DNA of 64,000 bases from Nocardiopsis sp. N85. GTDB lineage: Bacteria > Actinomycetota > Actinomycetes > Streptosporangiales > Streptosporangiaceae. The stretch covers positions 62,001 through 126,000 of the forward strand of contig NZ_JARBUT010000006.1 in NCBI RefSeq assembly GCF_028882275.1. Direction: 5' to 3'. Positions 1 to 8,673 of this stretch are shown here, in pieces (positions within the stretch are counted from its first letter, which is position 1; each line of letters opens with the position of its first letter). The notes beneath the pieces were generated by a model. That model had not been told where the DNA came from, did not search any database, and saw only the letters and a program-made list of their open reading frames with translations. Both the position numbers and the translations under genes were made by a program.

Positions 1-66
1 GTCCCCGACGCCAACTCCGCCTTCCGCATCGCCCAAGGCGTCCTGGCCGAGGAGGGCCTCGCCTGA
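1..66 (+). CDS. C-terminal end of a protein that starts before the window
   Basis: The window opens inside a plus-strand reading frame that ends with TGA at 64-66. Only the last 21 residues are visible, ending LAEEGLA. There is too little to name a family. A strong hairpin follows two bases after the stop, which supports this as a genuine 3' end. Confidence 0.6.
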   Translation, partial: VPDANSAFRIAQGVLAEEGLA

Positions 67-67
67 C

Positions 68-91
68 CCCGGGCCGGTCGTCCGGCCCGGG
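68..91. terminator. Hairpin after the first gene
   Basis: A perfect 10-bp inverted repeat (CCCGGGCCGG / CCGGCCCGGG) encloses a TCGT loop directly behind the stop at 66. There is no T-tract, as is common for actinomycete terminators. It lies between the plus-strand gene end and the converging gene that ends at 130. Confidence 0.6.
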
Positions 92-129
92 TTCCTCGGC
101 CGAGGGCCGAGGGACCCGGGCGGGACCGG

Positions 130-987
130 TCAGGCCAGGGCGCGCAGGGTGTCGACGAGCGGAGTGGAGGGGCGCCCGATCAGGCGGCGCAGGTCCCCGG
201 TCGGCTCACCGAGCGCGCCGTCGCGGATGTTCCCGTCCAGCGCGGCCACGAACCCGGCCGTCCCCTCGTCCAGGCCGACCTCGACCAGGAAGGCGACGTG
301 CTCCTCGGTCGACAGGTTCTTGTAGACGACCTCCCGGCCCAGTACCTCGGACAGGGTCTCGGCCAGTTCGGCGTAGGTCCAGGCGGTGTCGCCGGTCAGC
401 TCGTACACCGCGTCCGCGTGCGCGGCCGGGTCGGCCAGCACCACGGCGGCCGCGGCCGCGAAGTCACGGCGGGCGGCGCTGGGCACGAGCCCCTCACCCG
501 CGCTGCCGATGAACGACCCGTGGTCGCGGGCCTGCTCGAACTGGGGCACGTAGTTCTCGTGGTACCAGTTGTCGCGCAGGATCGTACGGGTGATCCCCGA
601 GGCCGCCAACAGCTCCTCGGTGGCCTTGTGGTCGGGGGCCAGGACCAGGGTGCTCTCGGTGGCGTTGGGTGCGCTGGTGTAGACGATGTGCCCGACCCCG
701 GCGGCGACCGCCGCGTCGATCGCGGCCCGGTGCTGGGCGACCCGTCGGCCCGGCTCGGAGGCGGAGATCAACAGCAGGGTGTCGGCGCCGGAGAACGCGG
801 GCGCGAGGGTGGCCGGATCGTCGAGGTCGATCCGCGCGGTGCGCACCCCCGAGGCGGCCAGTGCGGCCAGCCGCTCGGCGTCGCGGCCGGTGGCGACGAT
901 CTCCCGCGCCGGGGTCCCCCGCTCCAGCAGTTCCTCGACGACGAGACGGCCCAGGTGGCCGGTGGCACCCACGATGACGACGGACAT
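130..987 (-). CDS. NmrA/QorB-type NAD(P)H-binding oxidoreductase
   Basis: The 285-residue protein is an atypical short-chain dehydrogenase. It opens with the dinucleotide-binding pattern GATGHLG at residues 7-13 and resembles NAD(P)H:quinone oxidoreductase type 2 (QorB/YtfG) along its length, with a VYTSAPNA strand near residue 105 and an LTGDTAWTY stretch near residue 200. By family it should bind NADPH and reduce quinones or act as a redox sensor; the substrate is unknown. The frame is open far upstream, but ATG at 985-987 directly precedes the Rossmann motif and gives the family's usual length. A likely HxlR operator lies about 90 bases upstream, so the HxlR protein at 2642 is the probable regulator. 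Confidence 0.85.
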   Translation of the reverse strand: MSVVIVGATGHLGRLVVEELLERGTPAREIVATGRDAERLAALAASGVRTARIDLDDPATLAPAFSGADTLLLISASEPGRRVAQHRAAIDAAVAAGVGHIVYTSAPNATESTLVLAPDHKATEELLAASGITRTILRDNWYHENYVPQFEQARDHGSFIGSAGEGLVPSAARRDFAAAAAVVLADPAAHADAVYELTGDTAWTYAELAETLSEVLGREVVYKNLSTEEHVAFLVEVGLDEGTAGFVAALDGNIRDGALGEPTGDLRRLIGRPSTPLVDTLRALA

Positions 988-1078
988 GAGCGATGGTCCT
1001 TCCCACTGCCCGGCCGAGACGTTCCCGGCCGCTGTCAGTGGGCAACCCGCCAGGTGGGGGGCACATTCCAAAGTTCCC

Positions 1079-1102
1079 GTACCCACTTTTTTGTCAGGTA
1101 CC
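1079..1102. promoter_or_regulatory. Probable HxlR operator upstream of the oxidoreductase
   Basis: Two GTACC half-sites at 1079-1083 and 1098-1102 flank a T-rich core (ACTTTTTTGT). The same arrangement, GTACC, a CTTTT-containing core, then GTACC, recurs at 2596-2618 before the HxlR gene. HxlR-family regulators commonly act on a neighbouring oxidoreductase. The assignment is inferred from motif sharing. Confidence 0.6.
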
Positions 1103-1112
1103 CACCTTGAGG

Positions 1113-2360
1113 TTAGCCATGAGGTGGGAGAGGTCCGGGCCGTCCCGGGTCCGGGCCGGTTCCCTCTTCCCGTGGGGCGGTCACTTCCTCCCCGAAACCG
1201 TCCTCCCCCTCCGCCCGGATCCGATCCTCCCCCGCCGGACCATCGGACGTCCGGGCGGCGCTCAACAGGGGGTGCTCGGCCACCTCGTAGCGCCGGATGT
1301 AGGTGCCCAGGAACGCCTGGAGGCTCGCCCCCATGGGCAGCGCCAGCAGCGCACCGGGCGCGCCCATGATCGCGACGCCGGCGAGGACCGACCCGAACGC
1401 CACGGCGGGATGCATGTCCAACGTCTTGGCGGTGATCCGCGGCTGGAGGACGTAGTTCTCGAACTGCTGGTAGACGACCACGAACGCCAGCACCCACACC
1501 GCGGCCCAGGGCCCCTGCAACAACGCCACGAGCACGGGCACGAAACCGCCGATGTAGGTGCCGACCGTGGGGATGAACTGCGACAGGACCCCCACCCACA
1601 GCGCCAGCGCGAAGGCGAACGGCACGTCCAGCGCGACCAGGACGAGATAGTGCGCGACGCTGGAGACCAGCGCCAGGAGCGCCCGGGAGTAGAGGTACCC
1701 GCCCGTCTTCTCGATCGTGATCTCCCAGGCCCGCAGCACCTCGCGATGCGTCCGGGGCGGCAGGACCGAGCAGATGACACGGCGGAAGCGCGGGCCGTCG
1801 GCGCACAGGTAGAAGGTGAACAGTGCGACCGTCAACCCGTTGAAGAGCAGCCCCAGCAGGGTCGTCCCCGCGCCCAGGGCGTTGTCGGCGATCCTGGAGG
1901 CGTACCCCTCCACCACCCCGCTGGCACTGCTGACCTGCTCGATCAGGGTGGTCGGGGAGTAGTCGGTGTCGAAGGTGGCGTTGAACCAGACCAGCGCGGC
2001 GCGCAACATCGCGGGCGTCTCGGCCGCCAGGGCCAGCACCTGGCCGATCAGCATGGAGCCGAGCATGCTCAGGAAGACCCCGGTCGCCACCAGGACCAGG
2101 AGCATGACCGCGCCCGTGGCCGGCCCGCGGGGCCAGCGGCGGCGGTGCAGCCAGTTGACCGCCGGCTCCAACGCCAACGCCAGGAACAGCGAGATCAACA
2201 GCAGGACGATGAGCCCCTGCAACTGGAGGAACAACCACAGGGCGATACCGAAACCCGTGACGGTCCACATCACCATCATGACCGCCCGGGGCAACCACGG
2301 GGGCATGCCCGCTCGGCGATCGGCGACCGGGTCCTGGTGCGGTGGGGTGCTCGTGTGCAA
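1113..2360 (-). CDS. AI-2E family (UPF0118) membrane transporter
   Basis: The 415-residue integral membrane protein has seven to eight hydrophobic segments. The conserved C-terminal core of the AI-2E/UPF0118 family is present, including the QFIPTVGTYIGG and FENYVLQPRI stretches around residues 265-320 and AIMGAPGALLALP near 350. Members export autoinducer-2 or act as sodium/proton antiporters; the actual substrate cannot be read from the sequence. The start is TTG at 2358-2360, chosen because AAGGA lies 9 bases upstream on the minus strand; the first ATG would cut into the protein. The roughly 50-residue C-terminal tail is charged and probably disordered. The gene sits between the HxlR gene and the oxidoreductase without an obvious functional link. 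Confidence 0.85.
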   Translation of the reverse strand: MHTSTPPHQDPVADRRAGMPPWLPRAVMMVMWTVTGFGIALWLFLQLQGLIVLLLISLFLALALEPAVNWLHRRRWPRGPATGAVMLLVLVATGVFLSMLGSMLIGQVLALAAETPAMLRAALVWFNATFDTDYSPTTLIEQVSSASGVVEGYASRIADNALGAGTTLLGLLFNGLTVALFTFYLCADGPRFRRVICSVLPPRTHREVLRAWEITIEKTGGYLYSRALLALVSSVAHYLVLVALDVPFAFALALWVGVLSQFIPTVGTYIGGFVPVLVALLQGPWAAVWVLAFVVVYQQFENYVLQPRITAKTLDMHPAVAFGSVLAGVAIMGAPGALLALPMGASLQAFLGTYIRRYEVAEHPLLSAARTSDGPAGEDRIRAEGEDGFGEEVTAPREEGTGPDPGRPGPLPPHG

Positions 2361-2595
2361 GCCGGGATTCCTTCTCTGTACGGCCCGCCGTCGGACTCCG
2401 CCACGGGCCGGGGACGTTGTCCCCGCCCACCGGACGATAGCCGCCCCACCGCCCGGCCGGTCCCCTCACCCGCGAGAACACCCCGGTGGGGCGACGCGAT
2501 GTCGAATCCGGGGAACACCGACGGGGTTCCCCGGCTCCGTCCTCCACGGAACGGGGAACACGACCCGCCAGGGGGGAGTCCCTCCCGAAGGTCCG

Positions 2596-2618
2596 GTACC
2601 TCCTTTTCCCCGGGTACC
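2596..2618. promoter_or_regulatory. Probable HxlR autoregulatory operator
   Basis: GTACC half-sites at 2596-2600 and 2614-2618 flank a CTCCTTTTCCC core, 24 bases before the HxlR start. The layout matches the site at 1079-1102 within one base of spacing. Binding here would make the regulator autoregulated. Confidence 0.6.
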
Positions 2619-2641
2619 CGCCTCTGGGTAAGTTAGGGGGT

Positions 2642-3004
2642 ATGAGCGTCACGAAGGCTTTTCCGGAAGGTCAGGTGTTCAGCGCCGACTGCCCCTCCCG
2701 CCGGCTGCTCGGCGAGATCACCTCCAAGTGGGGCGTCCTGGTCCTGATCGCGCTGGCCGACGGCCCCCTGCGCTGGAGCGGGCTGCTGCGCCGCATCGGG
2801 GGCGTCAGCGAGAAGATGCTCGCCCGCACCCTGCGCTCCTTCGAGGCCGAGGGGCTGGTGCTGCGCGACGCGCGCCCCGTGGTGCCCCCGCACGTGGAGT
2901 ACAGCCTCACCGACGCCGGACGCGAGGTCACCGACCGCCTCGTCCCCTTGGTCGTCTGGGCCGAGGAGTACGCGGTGCGCGCCCCCATCGCCGAGCGGGA
3001 CTGA
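2642..3004 (+). CDS. HxlR-family transcriptional regulator
   Basis: The 120-residue winged-helix regulator shows the HxlR signature. An early Cys-Pro (DCPSRRLL, residues 15-22) is followed by the core GEITSKWGVLVLIAL, the recognition region GVSEKMLARTLRSFEAEGLV and the wing with VEYSLTDAGRE. Such proteins bind as dimers and often sense electrophiles or quinones through the Cys. ATG at 2642 was chosen over longer in-frame extensions because it matches the family length and follows a purine-rich site. GTACC-type half-sites upstream of this gene and of the oxidoreductase at 130-987 suggest it controls both. Confidence 0.9.
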   Translation: MSVTKAFPEGQVFSADCPSRRLLGEITSKWGVLVLIALADGPLRWSGLLRRIGGVSEKMLARTLRSFEAEGLVLRDARPVVPPHVEYSLTDAGREVTDRLVPLVVWAEEYAVRAPIAERD

Positions 3005-3113
3005 GTCCTCGGAGTTCTCCGCCACACCAGGGGGACTGTCGGTTCCCGCACCGACCATGGGGCAGACTCCTGGAAGGGCGCGGGCCACGTGCGCCCGACG
3101 AGGGAGGCACACG

Positions 3114-4043
3114 ATGACCGACGATCAGGCGCGCACCCCGGCGGTGGTGACGGGCGTCGACGGATCCACCGAAGCGCGCGCGGGGCTGGAGTGGGCGGCC
3201 GCCGAGGCCGAACGCAGAGGGCTGCCCCTGAAGGTGGTGCACGCCCTGTCGATGCCGGTGGTGACGAGCGTCTACGCGGGGCGCACGCGGTTCCCGCCCA
3301 CCGAGGAGATCTCCCGGCAGGGTGAACGGATCCTGGAGAAGGAGGCCGACCACGTCCGAAGGCTCCACCCGGATCTGGAGGTGCTCACCGAGCTGGCGCT
3401 GGAGGAACCCCCCGTGGCGCTGTTGCGCCGTAGCGGGCCCGGTGACCTGATCGTGGTCGGGTCGCGCGGTTTCGGCCCGGTGCGCTCGGCTCTGGCCGGC
3501 ACGGCGGGCGTCCGGTTGGCGGCCCGGGCCACCTGCCCGGTGGTCGTGGTCCCCCACCACGAGGGGGACGCCGGGACGCCCGCCGCCCCCGAACGGATCG
3601 TGGTCGGCGTGGACGGCTCCCTGGACTCCCAGCACGCCCTGGACTTCGCCCTGCACACGGCGGCCCGTTCCGAGAACGGCTCGGTGGTGGTCGTCAACAG
3701 CTGGGAGGCGCCCACACCGTTCGCCTCCCCCGCGCTCATCGCCTCGGGGTGGACACCGCCCGAGGACTTCCTGGACCGCCAGTCGGAGGAGATCGTCGCC
3801 GGGGTGCTGGCCGAGGTGATCGACGAGACCGTGGACCGGGTGGACCTGTCCGTCGTGCGCACCCGCAAGGAACCGGTCACGGCGCTGGTCGAGGCGGGCG
3901 CCGAGGCCGACCTGATCGTGGTCGGTTCCCGGGGACGGGGCGGTGTGCGCGGCCTGTTCCTGGGCTCGGTGAGCCAGGGCGTCCTGCACTCCGCGACGGT
4001 CCCGGTCGCGGTCCTGCCCCGGCACGCCGACACCGGGGAGTGA
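3114..4043 (+). CDS. Tandem-domain universal stress protein
   Basis: The 309-residue cytoplasmic protein has two USP domains, roughly residues 10-145 and 155-305. Each ends with the ATP-binding pattern G-x2-G-x9-G-S/T: GSRGFGPVRSALAGT in the first and GSRGRGGVRGLFLGS in the second. The aspartate of the first strand is kept in both (VTGVDGS, VVGVDGS). Tandem USPs of this type in actinobacteria bind ATP and respond to hypoxia or stress; the exact role is not visible. ATG at 3114 follows a clear AGGGAGG site. The next gene, a methyltransferase, starts four bases after this stop, so the two are probably co-transcribed. Confidence 0.9.
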   Translation: MTDDQARTPAVVTGVDGSTEARAGLEWAAAEAERRGLPLKVVHALSMPVVTSVYAGRTRFPPTEEISRQGERILEKEADHVRRLHPDLEVLTELALEEPPVALLRRSGPGDLIVVGSRGFGPVRSALAGTAGVRLAARATCPVVVVPHHEGDAGTPAAPERIVVGVDGSLDSQHALDFALHTAARSENGSVVVVNSWEAPTPFASPALIASGWTPPEDFLDRQSEEIVAGVLAEVIDETVDRVDLSVVRTRKEPVTALVEAGAEADLIVVGSRGRGGVRGLFLGSVSQGVLHSATVPVAVLPRHADTGE

Positions 4044-4047
4044 GCCG

Positions 4048-5082
4048 ATGACACGACCCTCGCCGGACCCGCGACCGCACACGGCGCTGGGACGGATGCT
4101 GTTCGGCGGCATGGTCGCCCACCTCGTCGGCGGAGCGGTCCGGCTGGGCCTGCCCGACGCCCTGGGCGACCGGGAGTCCACGGCCATCGGGCTGGCCCGG
4201 ACGTTGGACGCCCGCGCCGACACCGTGGAACGGCTGTTGCGGGCGTTGGCGGCCGTGGACCTGGTGGAGGAGACGGCGCCGGGACGGTACGCGCTCACCC
4301 CGACCGGACGGCTGCTGCGCTCCGACCACCCCGAATCCATGGCCGCGATCGCGCGCTTCTACACCGACCCCCTCCTGCTGGACTCCTGGCGGGAACTGGC
4401 CGGGAGCGTGCGCGACGGCTCGGTGGCCTTCGACCGCGTCCACGGGGAATCGTTCTTCGACCACCTGCGGGGGCGCCCCGAACAGGCGGCGATGTTCCAC
4501 GCGGCCATGGCCGACGGCACCCGGGGCACCGCCCGCGTCCTGCCCGACGCCTACGACTTCGCGCCGTTCACCACGGTCGTGGACGTGGGCGGCGGGGACG
4601 GGACACTGCTGAGCGCGATCCTGGCCCGCCATCCGCACCTGCGGGGGGTGGTGTTCGACAACGCCGACGGGACCGTCCGGGCACCGGCGACCCTGGAGCG
4701 CGCCGGGGTCGCCGACCGCTGCGCGGTGGTGACGGGGGACTTCTTCTCGACCGTCCCCGCCGGGGACGTGCTGCTCCTCAAGAGCATCGTGCACGACTGG
4801 GACGACGACCGGGCCGTGAGGATCCTGACCCGCTGTCGGAAGGCGATCGCCGAGGACGGTCGGCTGCTGCTGGTGGAACCGATGCTGCCCGACGGCGCGG
4901 CCACGGTGGAGAACACCGTGCCGTTCCTGAGCGACCTGAACATGATGGTCAACACCGGCGGTCGAGAGCGGACCCGCGCCGACTTCGAGGCGTTGTGCTC
5001 GCGCGCCGACCTCACGGTGACGTCGGTGCGGACCCTGGCACCGCCCTCGGGGTACGCGCTGATCGAGATCGCGCCGAGGTGA
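4048..5082 (+). CDS. SAM-dependent O-methyltransferase (COMT-like)
   Basis: The 344-residue protein matches the plant-COMT/actinomycete natural-product O-methyltransferase family. An N-terminal winged-helix dimerisation domain (residues about 10-95) precedes the SAM-binding motif VVDVGGGDGTLL near residue 174. The catalytic-base region KSIVHDWDDD follows, with the His where the family places it. The likely reaction is methylation of a hydroxyl on a small aromatic or polyketide-like acceptor; the acceptor is unknown because no biosynthetic genes adjoin. It starts four bases after the universal stress protein stop and is likely translated from the same message. Confidence 0.9.
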   Translation: MTRPSPDPRPHTALGRMLFGGMVAHLVGGAVRLGLPDALGDRESTAIGLARTLDARADTVERLLRALAAVDLVEETAPGRYALTPTGRLLRSDHPESMAAIARFYTDPLLLDSWRELAGSVRDGSVAFDRVHGESFFDHLRGRPEQAAMFHAAMADGTRGTARVLPDAYDFAPFTTVVDVGGGDGTLLSAILARHPHLRGVVFDNADGTVRAPATLERAGVADRCAVVTGDFFSTVPAGDVLLLKSIVHDWDDDRAVRILTRCRKAIAEDGRLLLVEPMLPDGAATVENTVPFLSDLNMMVNTGGRERTRADFEALCSRADLTVTSVRTLAPPSGYALIEIAPR

Positions 5083-5187
5083 GGGCGGAGCCCCGGTGAC
5101 CGACGGACCGTGGTGAACACGGTACCGCCGTGAACGTCGGGCGGGCACGGGCGCCCACCGGGGACCCGTGCCCGCCCGACGGCCGGC

Positions 5188-6003
5188 TCAGGACCGGAAG
5201 GCGTCGGCGTTGTCCCGCGCCCAGTCGGCGAAGGTGCGGGCCGGACGCCCGGTGACCTCCTCGACGGTGGGCAGGACGCGGTCGGCGGTCTCGGGCGGGT
5301 CGGTGGCCAGGGAGATCCCGAACTCGACGTACTCCTCGGGGAAACCCTGGGCGCGCAGACGCGCGCGCTCCTGCTCCTCGGTGAGGCGCACCCAGGCGAC
5401 CTCGCGGCCGATGGCCCGCCCGATCGCCTCGGCCCGCGCGGCGGGGGTGAGCGCCTCGGGTCCGGTCAGCACGTGGATGCGGTCGCCGTGTCCGCCCTCG
5501 GTGAGGGCGACGCCCGCGACGGCGGCGATGTCGGCCTCGTGCACGACGGCGCTGGGCCAGTCGGAGAGGGTGCGCACGGCCCCCTCCCCGTGCACGTCGG
5601 GGGCCCATTCCAGGGCCCCGGACATGAACTCCCCCGGGGCCAGGAGCGTCCATTCCAGCAGGTCGGTGCGTACGGCGCGCTCCATCGGACTGCCGCCCCA
5701 GGCGCCCAGGACGGTGGCGCGCCGCGCCCCGGAGGCCACGGCCAGGTCGACGATGTCGGCGGCGTTGTCGAGTTCGTCCCCCTCGCCCCCGAAGGTGATG
5801 AGGTGGACGGCGTCCACCCCGGCGAAGGCCCCGGTCAGGGTCGCGGTGTCGGTGAGGTCGCCGCCGACGACCTCCACCCCGGGTCCCAGGTCGGCGCGGT
5901 CCGGGGTGCGGGTGAGCGCGCGTACCGGGTGCCCCCGGTCGACCAGCCACCGCACCAGGTGGCGTCCCACGTTCCCCGTCGCCCCGGTCACCAGAACAGT
6001 CAT
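5188..6003 (-). CDS. NmrA-family NAD(P)-binding oxidoreductase
   Basis: The 271-residue atypical short-chain dehydrogenase begins MTVLVTGATGNVGRHLV, giving the GxxGxxG cofactor motif at residues 7-13. It continues with the NmrA-like fold, including VEVVGGDLTDTATL near residue 55 and HLITFGGEG near 80. The catalytic YxxxK of classical SDRs is not obvious, as is usual in this subgroup, which contains both sensors and reductases. ATG at 6001-6003 is preceded by GAGGGGG; the frame's upstream extension lacks family similarity. It is a paralogue-type relative of the oxidoreductase at 130-987. No operon partner is evident. Confidence 0.85.
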   Translation of the reverse strand: MTVLVTGATGNVGRHLVRWLVDRGHPVRALTRTPDRADLGPGVEVVGGDLTDTATLTGAFAGVDAVHLITFGGEGDELDNAADIVDLAVASGARRATVLGAWGGSPMERAVRTDLLEWTLLAPGEFMSGALEWAPDVHGEGAVRTLSDWPSAVVHEADIAAVAGVALTEGGHGDRIHVLTGPEALTPAARAEAIGRAIGREVAWVRLTEEQERARLRAQGFPEEYVEFGISLATDPPETADRVLPTVEEVTGRPARTFADWARDNADAFRS

Positions 6004-6154
6004 GTGTCCCCCTCGTTCTCCTGTGTCGGACGGGCCCCGATGGGCCCGAACACCACCGTCCCGAACATGGAGGACACTTGATGTCCTCCTCTCGTGCCGT
6101 TCTGCGCGGAGTCGGTGCTCGCCGAATGTGGGTGGCGCGCGATCTACTGTCCCC

Positions 6155-6877
6155 ATGAGCACATCTCCCACGGCCGAGGATTTCCTGGCCCGTCTCGACG
6201 AGCACCGCAGCGACGAGGAATTGCGCAAGTACCAGCGCTACTTCAGGTTCGACGCCGACCATCAGGACCCCGACGACCACTTCATCGGCGTGCGGATGGG
6301 CACGGTCTTCGCCCTGGCCAAGGAGTTCCGGGCGATGGAGCCGGAGGAGATCGAAAAGCTCATGGACAGCCCCGTCCACGAGGCACGCGCCGGGGCGATG
6401 AGCATCATGGAGAAGAAGGCCAGGGACCGCAAGGCCACCCCCGAGGAGATCGGCGTGCTCGCGGCGCTGTACCTGCGCCGCCACGACCGGGTCAACGACT
6501 GGGACCTGGTGGACCTGGCGGCCCACCACGTGGTCGGCCGTCACCTGCGCGACCGGCCGCGCGACGTGCTGTACGCGTTGGCGCGCTCGGAGGACCCGTG
6601 GGAGCGGCGCACCGCGATCGTGGCGACCGCGCACTTCATCGCGCACGGGGACCTGGACGACGCCTTCGCCCTGTCCGGGATCCTCGTCGAGGACGGCCAC
6701 GAACTCGTCCAGAAGGCGGTGGGGTGGATGCTGCGGGCGGCCGGCGAGGTGGACCGCGCCCGGCTGCTCGCGTTCCTGGACGAGCACGCGGCGCGGGCGC
6801 CGCGTCCGTTGCTGCGGGCGGCGATCGAGAGACTTCCGTCCGAGACGCGCGCCCACTACCGGTCGCTCCGGCCATGA
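6155..6877 (+). CDS. AlkD-like DNA alkylation repair glycosylase
   Basis: The 240-residue all-helical HEAT-repeat protein resembles Bacillus AlkD throughout. NDWDLVDLAAHHVVG (near residue 115) and SEDPWERRTAIVATAHFI (near 148) contain the Trp, Asp and Arg that AlkD uses to hold and excise alkylated bases. The closing HELVQKAVGWMLRAAG block is also present. AlkD enzymes remove bulky N3- and N7-alkyl purines without base flipping. The start at 6155 is an ATG only four bases after a TACTGT -10-like hexamer, suggesting a leaderless or near-leaderless transcript. It stands alone between a converging secreted protein and a divergent oxidoreductase. Confidence 0.88.
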   Translation: MSTSPTAEDFLARLDEHRSDEELRKYQRYFRFDADHQDPDDHFIGVRMGTVFALAKEFRAMEPEEIEKLMDSPVHEARAGAMSIMEKKARDRKATPEEIGVLAALYLRRHDRVNDWDLVDLAAHHVVGRHLRDRPRDVLYALARSEDPWERRTAIVATAHFIAHGDLDDAFALSGILVEDGHELVQKAVGWMLRAAGEVDRARLLAFLDEHAARAPRPLLRAAIERLPSETRAHYRSLRP

Positions 6878-6904
6878 GGTGCCGGGCCGCCCGCCGCGGC
6901 CCGG

Positions 6905-7504
6905 TCAGGACAGGAGGGCCTCGACGTGGCGCACCCGGACGGCCCGGGTGGCGGCGGTGGACAGAGGCTCCAGGGTGCCGCCGTTGCCGACTCCGTCGTG
7001 CCAGCTCAGCGACCAGGTGAGGGTGAGGGTGAGGGGGAAGGCCCCTTCGGGGGCGTCACCGGAGGGACGGGTGTAGGTGTGGACGCAACCGATCTCGGGG
7101 ACCGCGCAGGTGAAGGCGGATCCCTCGCCCGTCTCCCAACGGGCGGTCTCGGGAACCGCCACGACGGTGACGGTCTCACCGAAGGCCCGGGAGGTGAGGA
7201 CGACCTCGGCGCGGGCCGGGCGCGCGGGGCGAAGGCACAGGGGGACGCCGGTGACGGTGGTCATGGCGGTGTCCCCCAGGGGGGCGGGCAGGGGCATCAG
7301 GGCGCGCATCCGTTCGGCGACGGCCCGGGGAGGCAGGCCGGGGGGCAGGCGGGGCAGGGCCCGACAGGAGGTGCTCCAGGTGCCGCCCGAACGGCTGTGC
7401 TCGTCGCACGTGCCCGGCGCTTCCCGCGCGATCACCGCACCGTCCGTCACCGGGGCCATCGACAGGACCAGGGCCAGAGCGAGCGCCAAGAGACCGCGCG
7501 ACAC
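6905..7504 (-). CDS. Secreted hypothetical protein
   Basis: I do not recognise the family. The protein is about 199 residues, with a signal peptide (VSRG, then LLALALALVLSMAP) and a plausible cleavage after about residue 22. Four Cys residues in the mature part (GTCDEH, TSCRAL, PLCLRP, plus FTCAVPEIGC) suggest disulfides. The frame allows a start at 7529-7531, but GTG at 7502-7504 has AAGGAG eight bases upstream and places the signal peptide at the N-terminus. It converges on the AlkD gene with only 27 bases between stops. Confidence 0.6.
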   Translation of the reverse strand: MSRGLLALALALVLSMAPVTDGAVIAREAPGTCDEHSRSGGTWSTSCRALPRLPPGLPPRAVAERMRALMPLPAPLGDTAMTTVTGVPLCLRPARPARAEVVLTSRAFGETVTVVAVPETARWETGEGSAFTCAVPEIGCVHTYTRPSGDAPEGAFPLTLTLTWSLSWHDGVGNGGTLEPLSTAATRAVRVRHVEALLS

Positions 7505-7655
7505 AGGACACACTCCTTCACGTGATGACACGGCTACTGCGAGTGATCACAGCAGACCATAGCCATATCACGCTCCGTACACAACCGGTCCCGCGAAAGC
7601 GGCGGGGACGATACGGACGGGGAGGGACCGATCGTCCCTCCGGACCCGCCCCGCG

Positions 7656-8354
7656 TCACACGGGCGAACGGCGCGCGCCGACATGGCGCGGCACCTCGAT
7701 GTCCGACCGCAGCAGCGGGTCCGGCTCGGGTTCGCCGAACACCTGACGCACGGGGACGACCCCCGCCCACACGTCCAGGGCGTGGTCCTCCTCCTCGTCC
7801 ACCGGCGGCCCCGTGCGGACCTTCACCGACGCCTCGGCCAGCGACAACGCCAACACCCGGGTGGCCGCCATCTCCTTGCGGTCCGGCGCGCGGACCGCGT
7901 CCCACCGCCCCGGGGAGATCTGCTCGGTCAGAGCGCGCAGCCCGGCCGTGCGCTCGGCCTCCTCGGCCACCACCCGGGGACGGCCGTAGATCATCGCCGA
8001 CCGGTGGTTGACCGAGTGGTGGAACGCCGACCTGGCCAGCACCAGACCGTCGACCAGGGTGACCGTCACGCACACCTCCGAGTCGGTGCGCAACGACCGG
8101 GCGCCCGTGGACCCGTGCAGGTACAGGGTGTCGTCGATGCGGCCGTAGGCGGTGGGCAGCACCCGGGGAGCGCCGTCGACGATCACCCCCAGGTGGCAGA
8201 ACAGGCCTTCGTCGAGCAGGGCGTACAGCTCGGAGCGGTCCGTGCGCTGCTTGTGCCCGCCCCGGCGCAGCCGGGTCCGGTCGGTGGCCGAGAGCGGGGC
8301 GTGCGCGGCGGCGGAGGGCCGCGGGGGCCGCGGGGTTTCGGTGGTAGGGCGCAT
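7656..8354 (-). CDS. Pyridoxamine 5'-phosphate oxidase-like flavin-binding protein
   Basis: The 232-residue split-barrel protein belongs to the Pyridox_ox_2-type FMN-binding family. Visible blocks include LLDEGLFCHLGVIVDGAPRV (residues about 45-65), DDTLYLHGSTGARSL and GLVLARSAFHHSVNHRSAMI. These proteins bind FMN or F420 and reduce or oxidise small molecules; they are usually not the true pyridoxine oxidase. Divergent transcription from a MocR regulator is typical for PLP-related or flavin genes, so pyridoxal-responsive control is likely. ATG is at 8352-8354. Confidence 0.85.
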   Translation of the reverse strand: MRPTTETPRPPRPSAAAHAPLSATDRTRLRRGGHKQRTDRSELYALLDEGLFCHLGVIVDGAPRVLPTAYGRIDDTLYLHGSTGARSLRTDSEVCVTVTLVDGLVLARSAFHHSVNHRSAMIYGRPRVVAEEAERTAGLRALTEQISPGRWDAVRAPDRKEMAATRVLALSLAEASVKVRTGPPVDEEEDHALDVWAGVVPVRQVFGEPEPDPLLRSDIEVPRHVGARRSPV

Positions 8355-8673
8355 GTCTTCACGCTAGGGTCCGGGTGGCCTGCGACCCAGGGCCACTTCC
8401 GGGCGAAAACCCACGACCACTTTCCCGACCTCCCGTTCCGGGCGGTGAACGGGGAACCGGACGGTCCCGCCCGCGCCTCGCGACACGACCGCCGTCGAGT
8501 CCGGGCGGGGATGTCGAGGGCCGCCTCGTCGCACCGGCCCCGGTCTCCACCGGCGAGAACGGTGGGCACCGCCCACTCGGCGCTAATATGAGATACATGT
8601 CCGATGATTCGTCTCGGATGTCCGGCCCGTTCCTGCCGCCCGCCCCGTATCTCCAGCCCTGGAAAGCGCCCCC
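8355..8673. promoter_or_regulatory. Divergent promoter region with paired direct repeats
   Basis: This 319-base gap separates the flavin-binding protein from the MocR gene. An AT-richer stretch at 8584-8600 (TAATATGAGATACATG) may contain a -10 element. ATGTCCG occurs at 8597-8603 and again at 8618-8624, 21 bases apart or two helical turns. Spaced direct repeats are the known operator style of MocR regulators. The rest of the gap shows no gene. Confidence 0.55.

Noticed and set aside
130..2652. An 840-codon open frame on the minus strand running through the AI-2E gene into the oxidoreductase
   Set aside because: It is a chance extension in GC-rich DNA. Only the part from 987 downward has family similarity, and the AI-2E gene uses a different frame.
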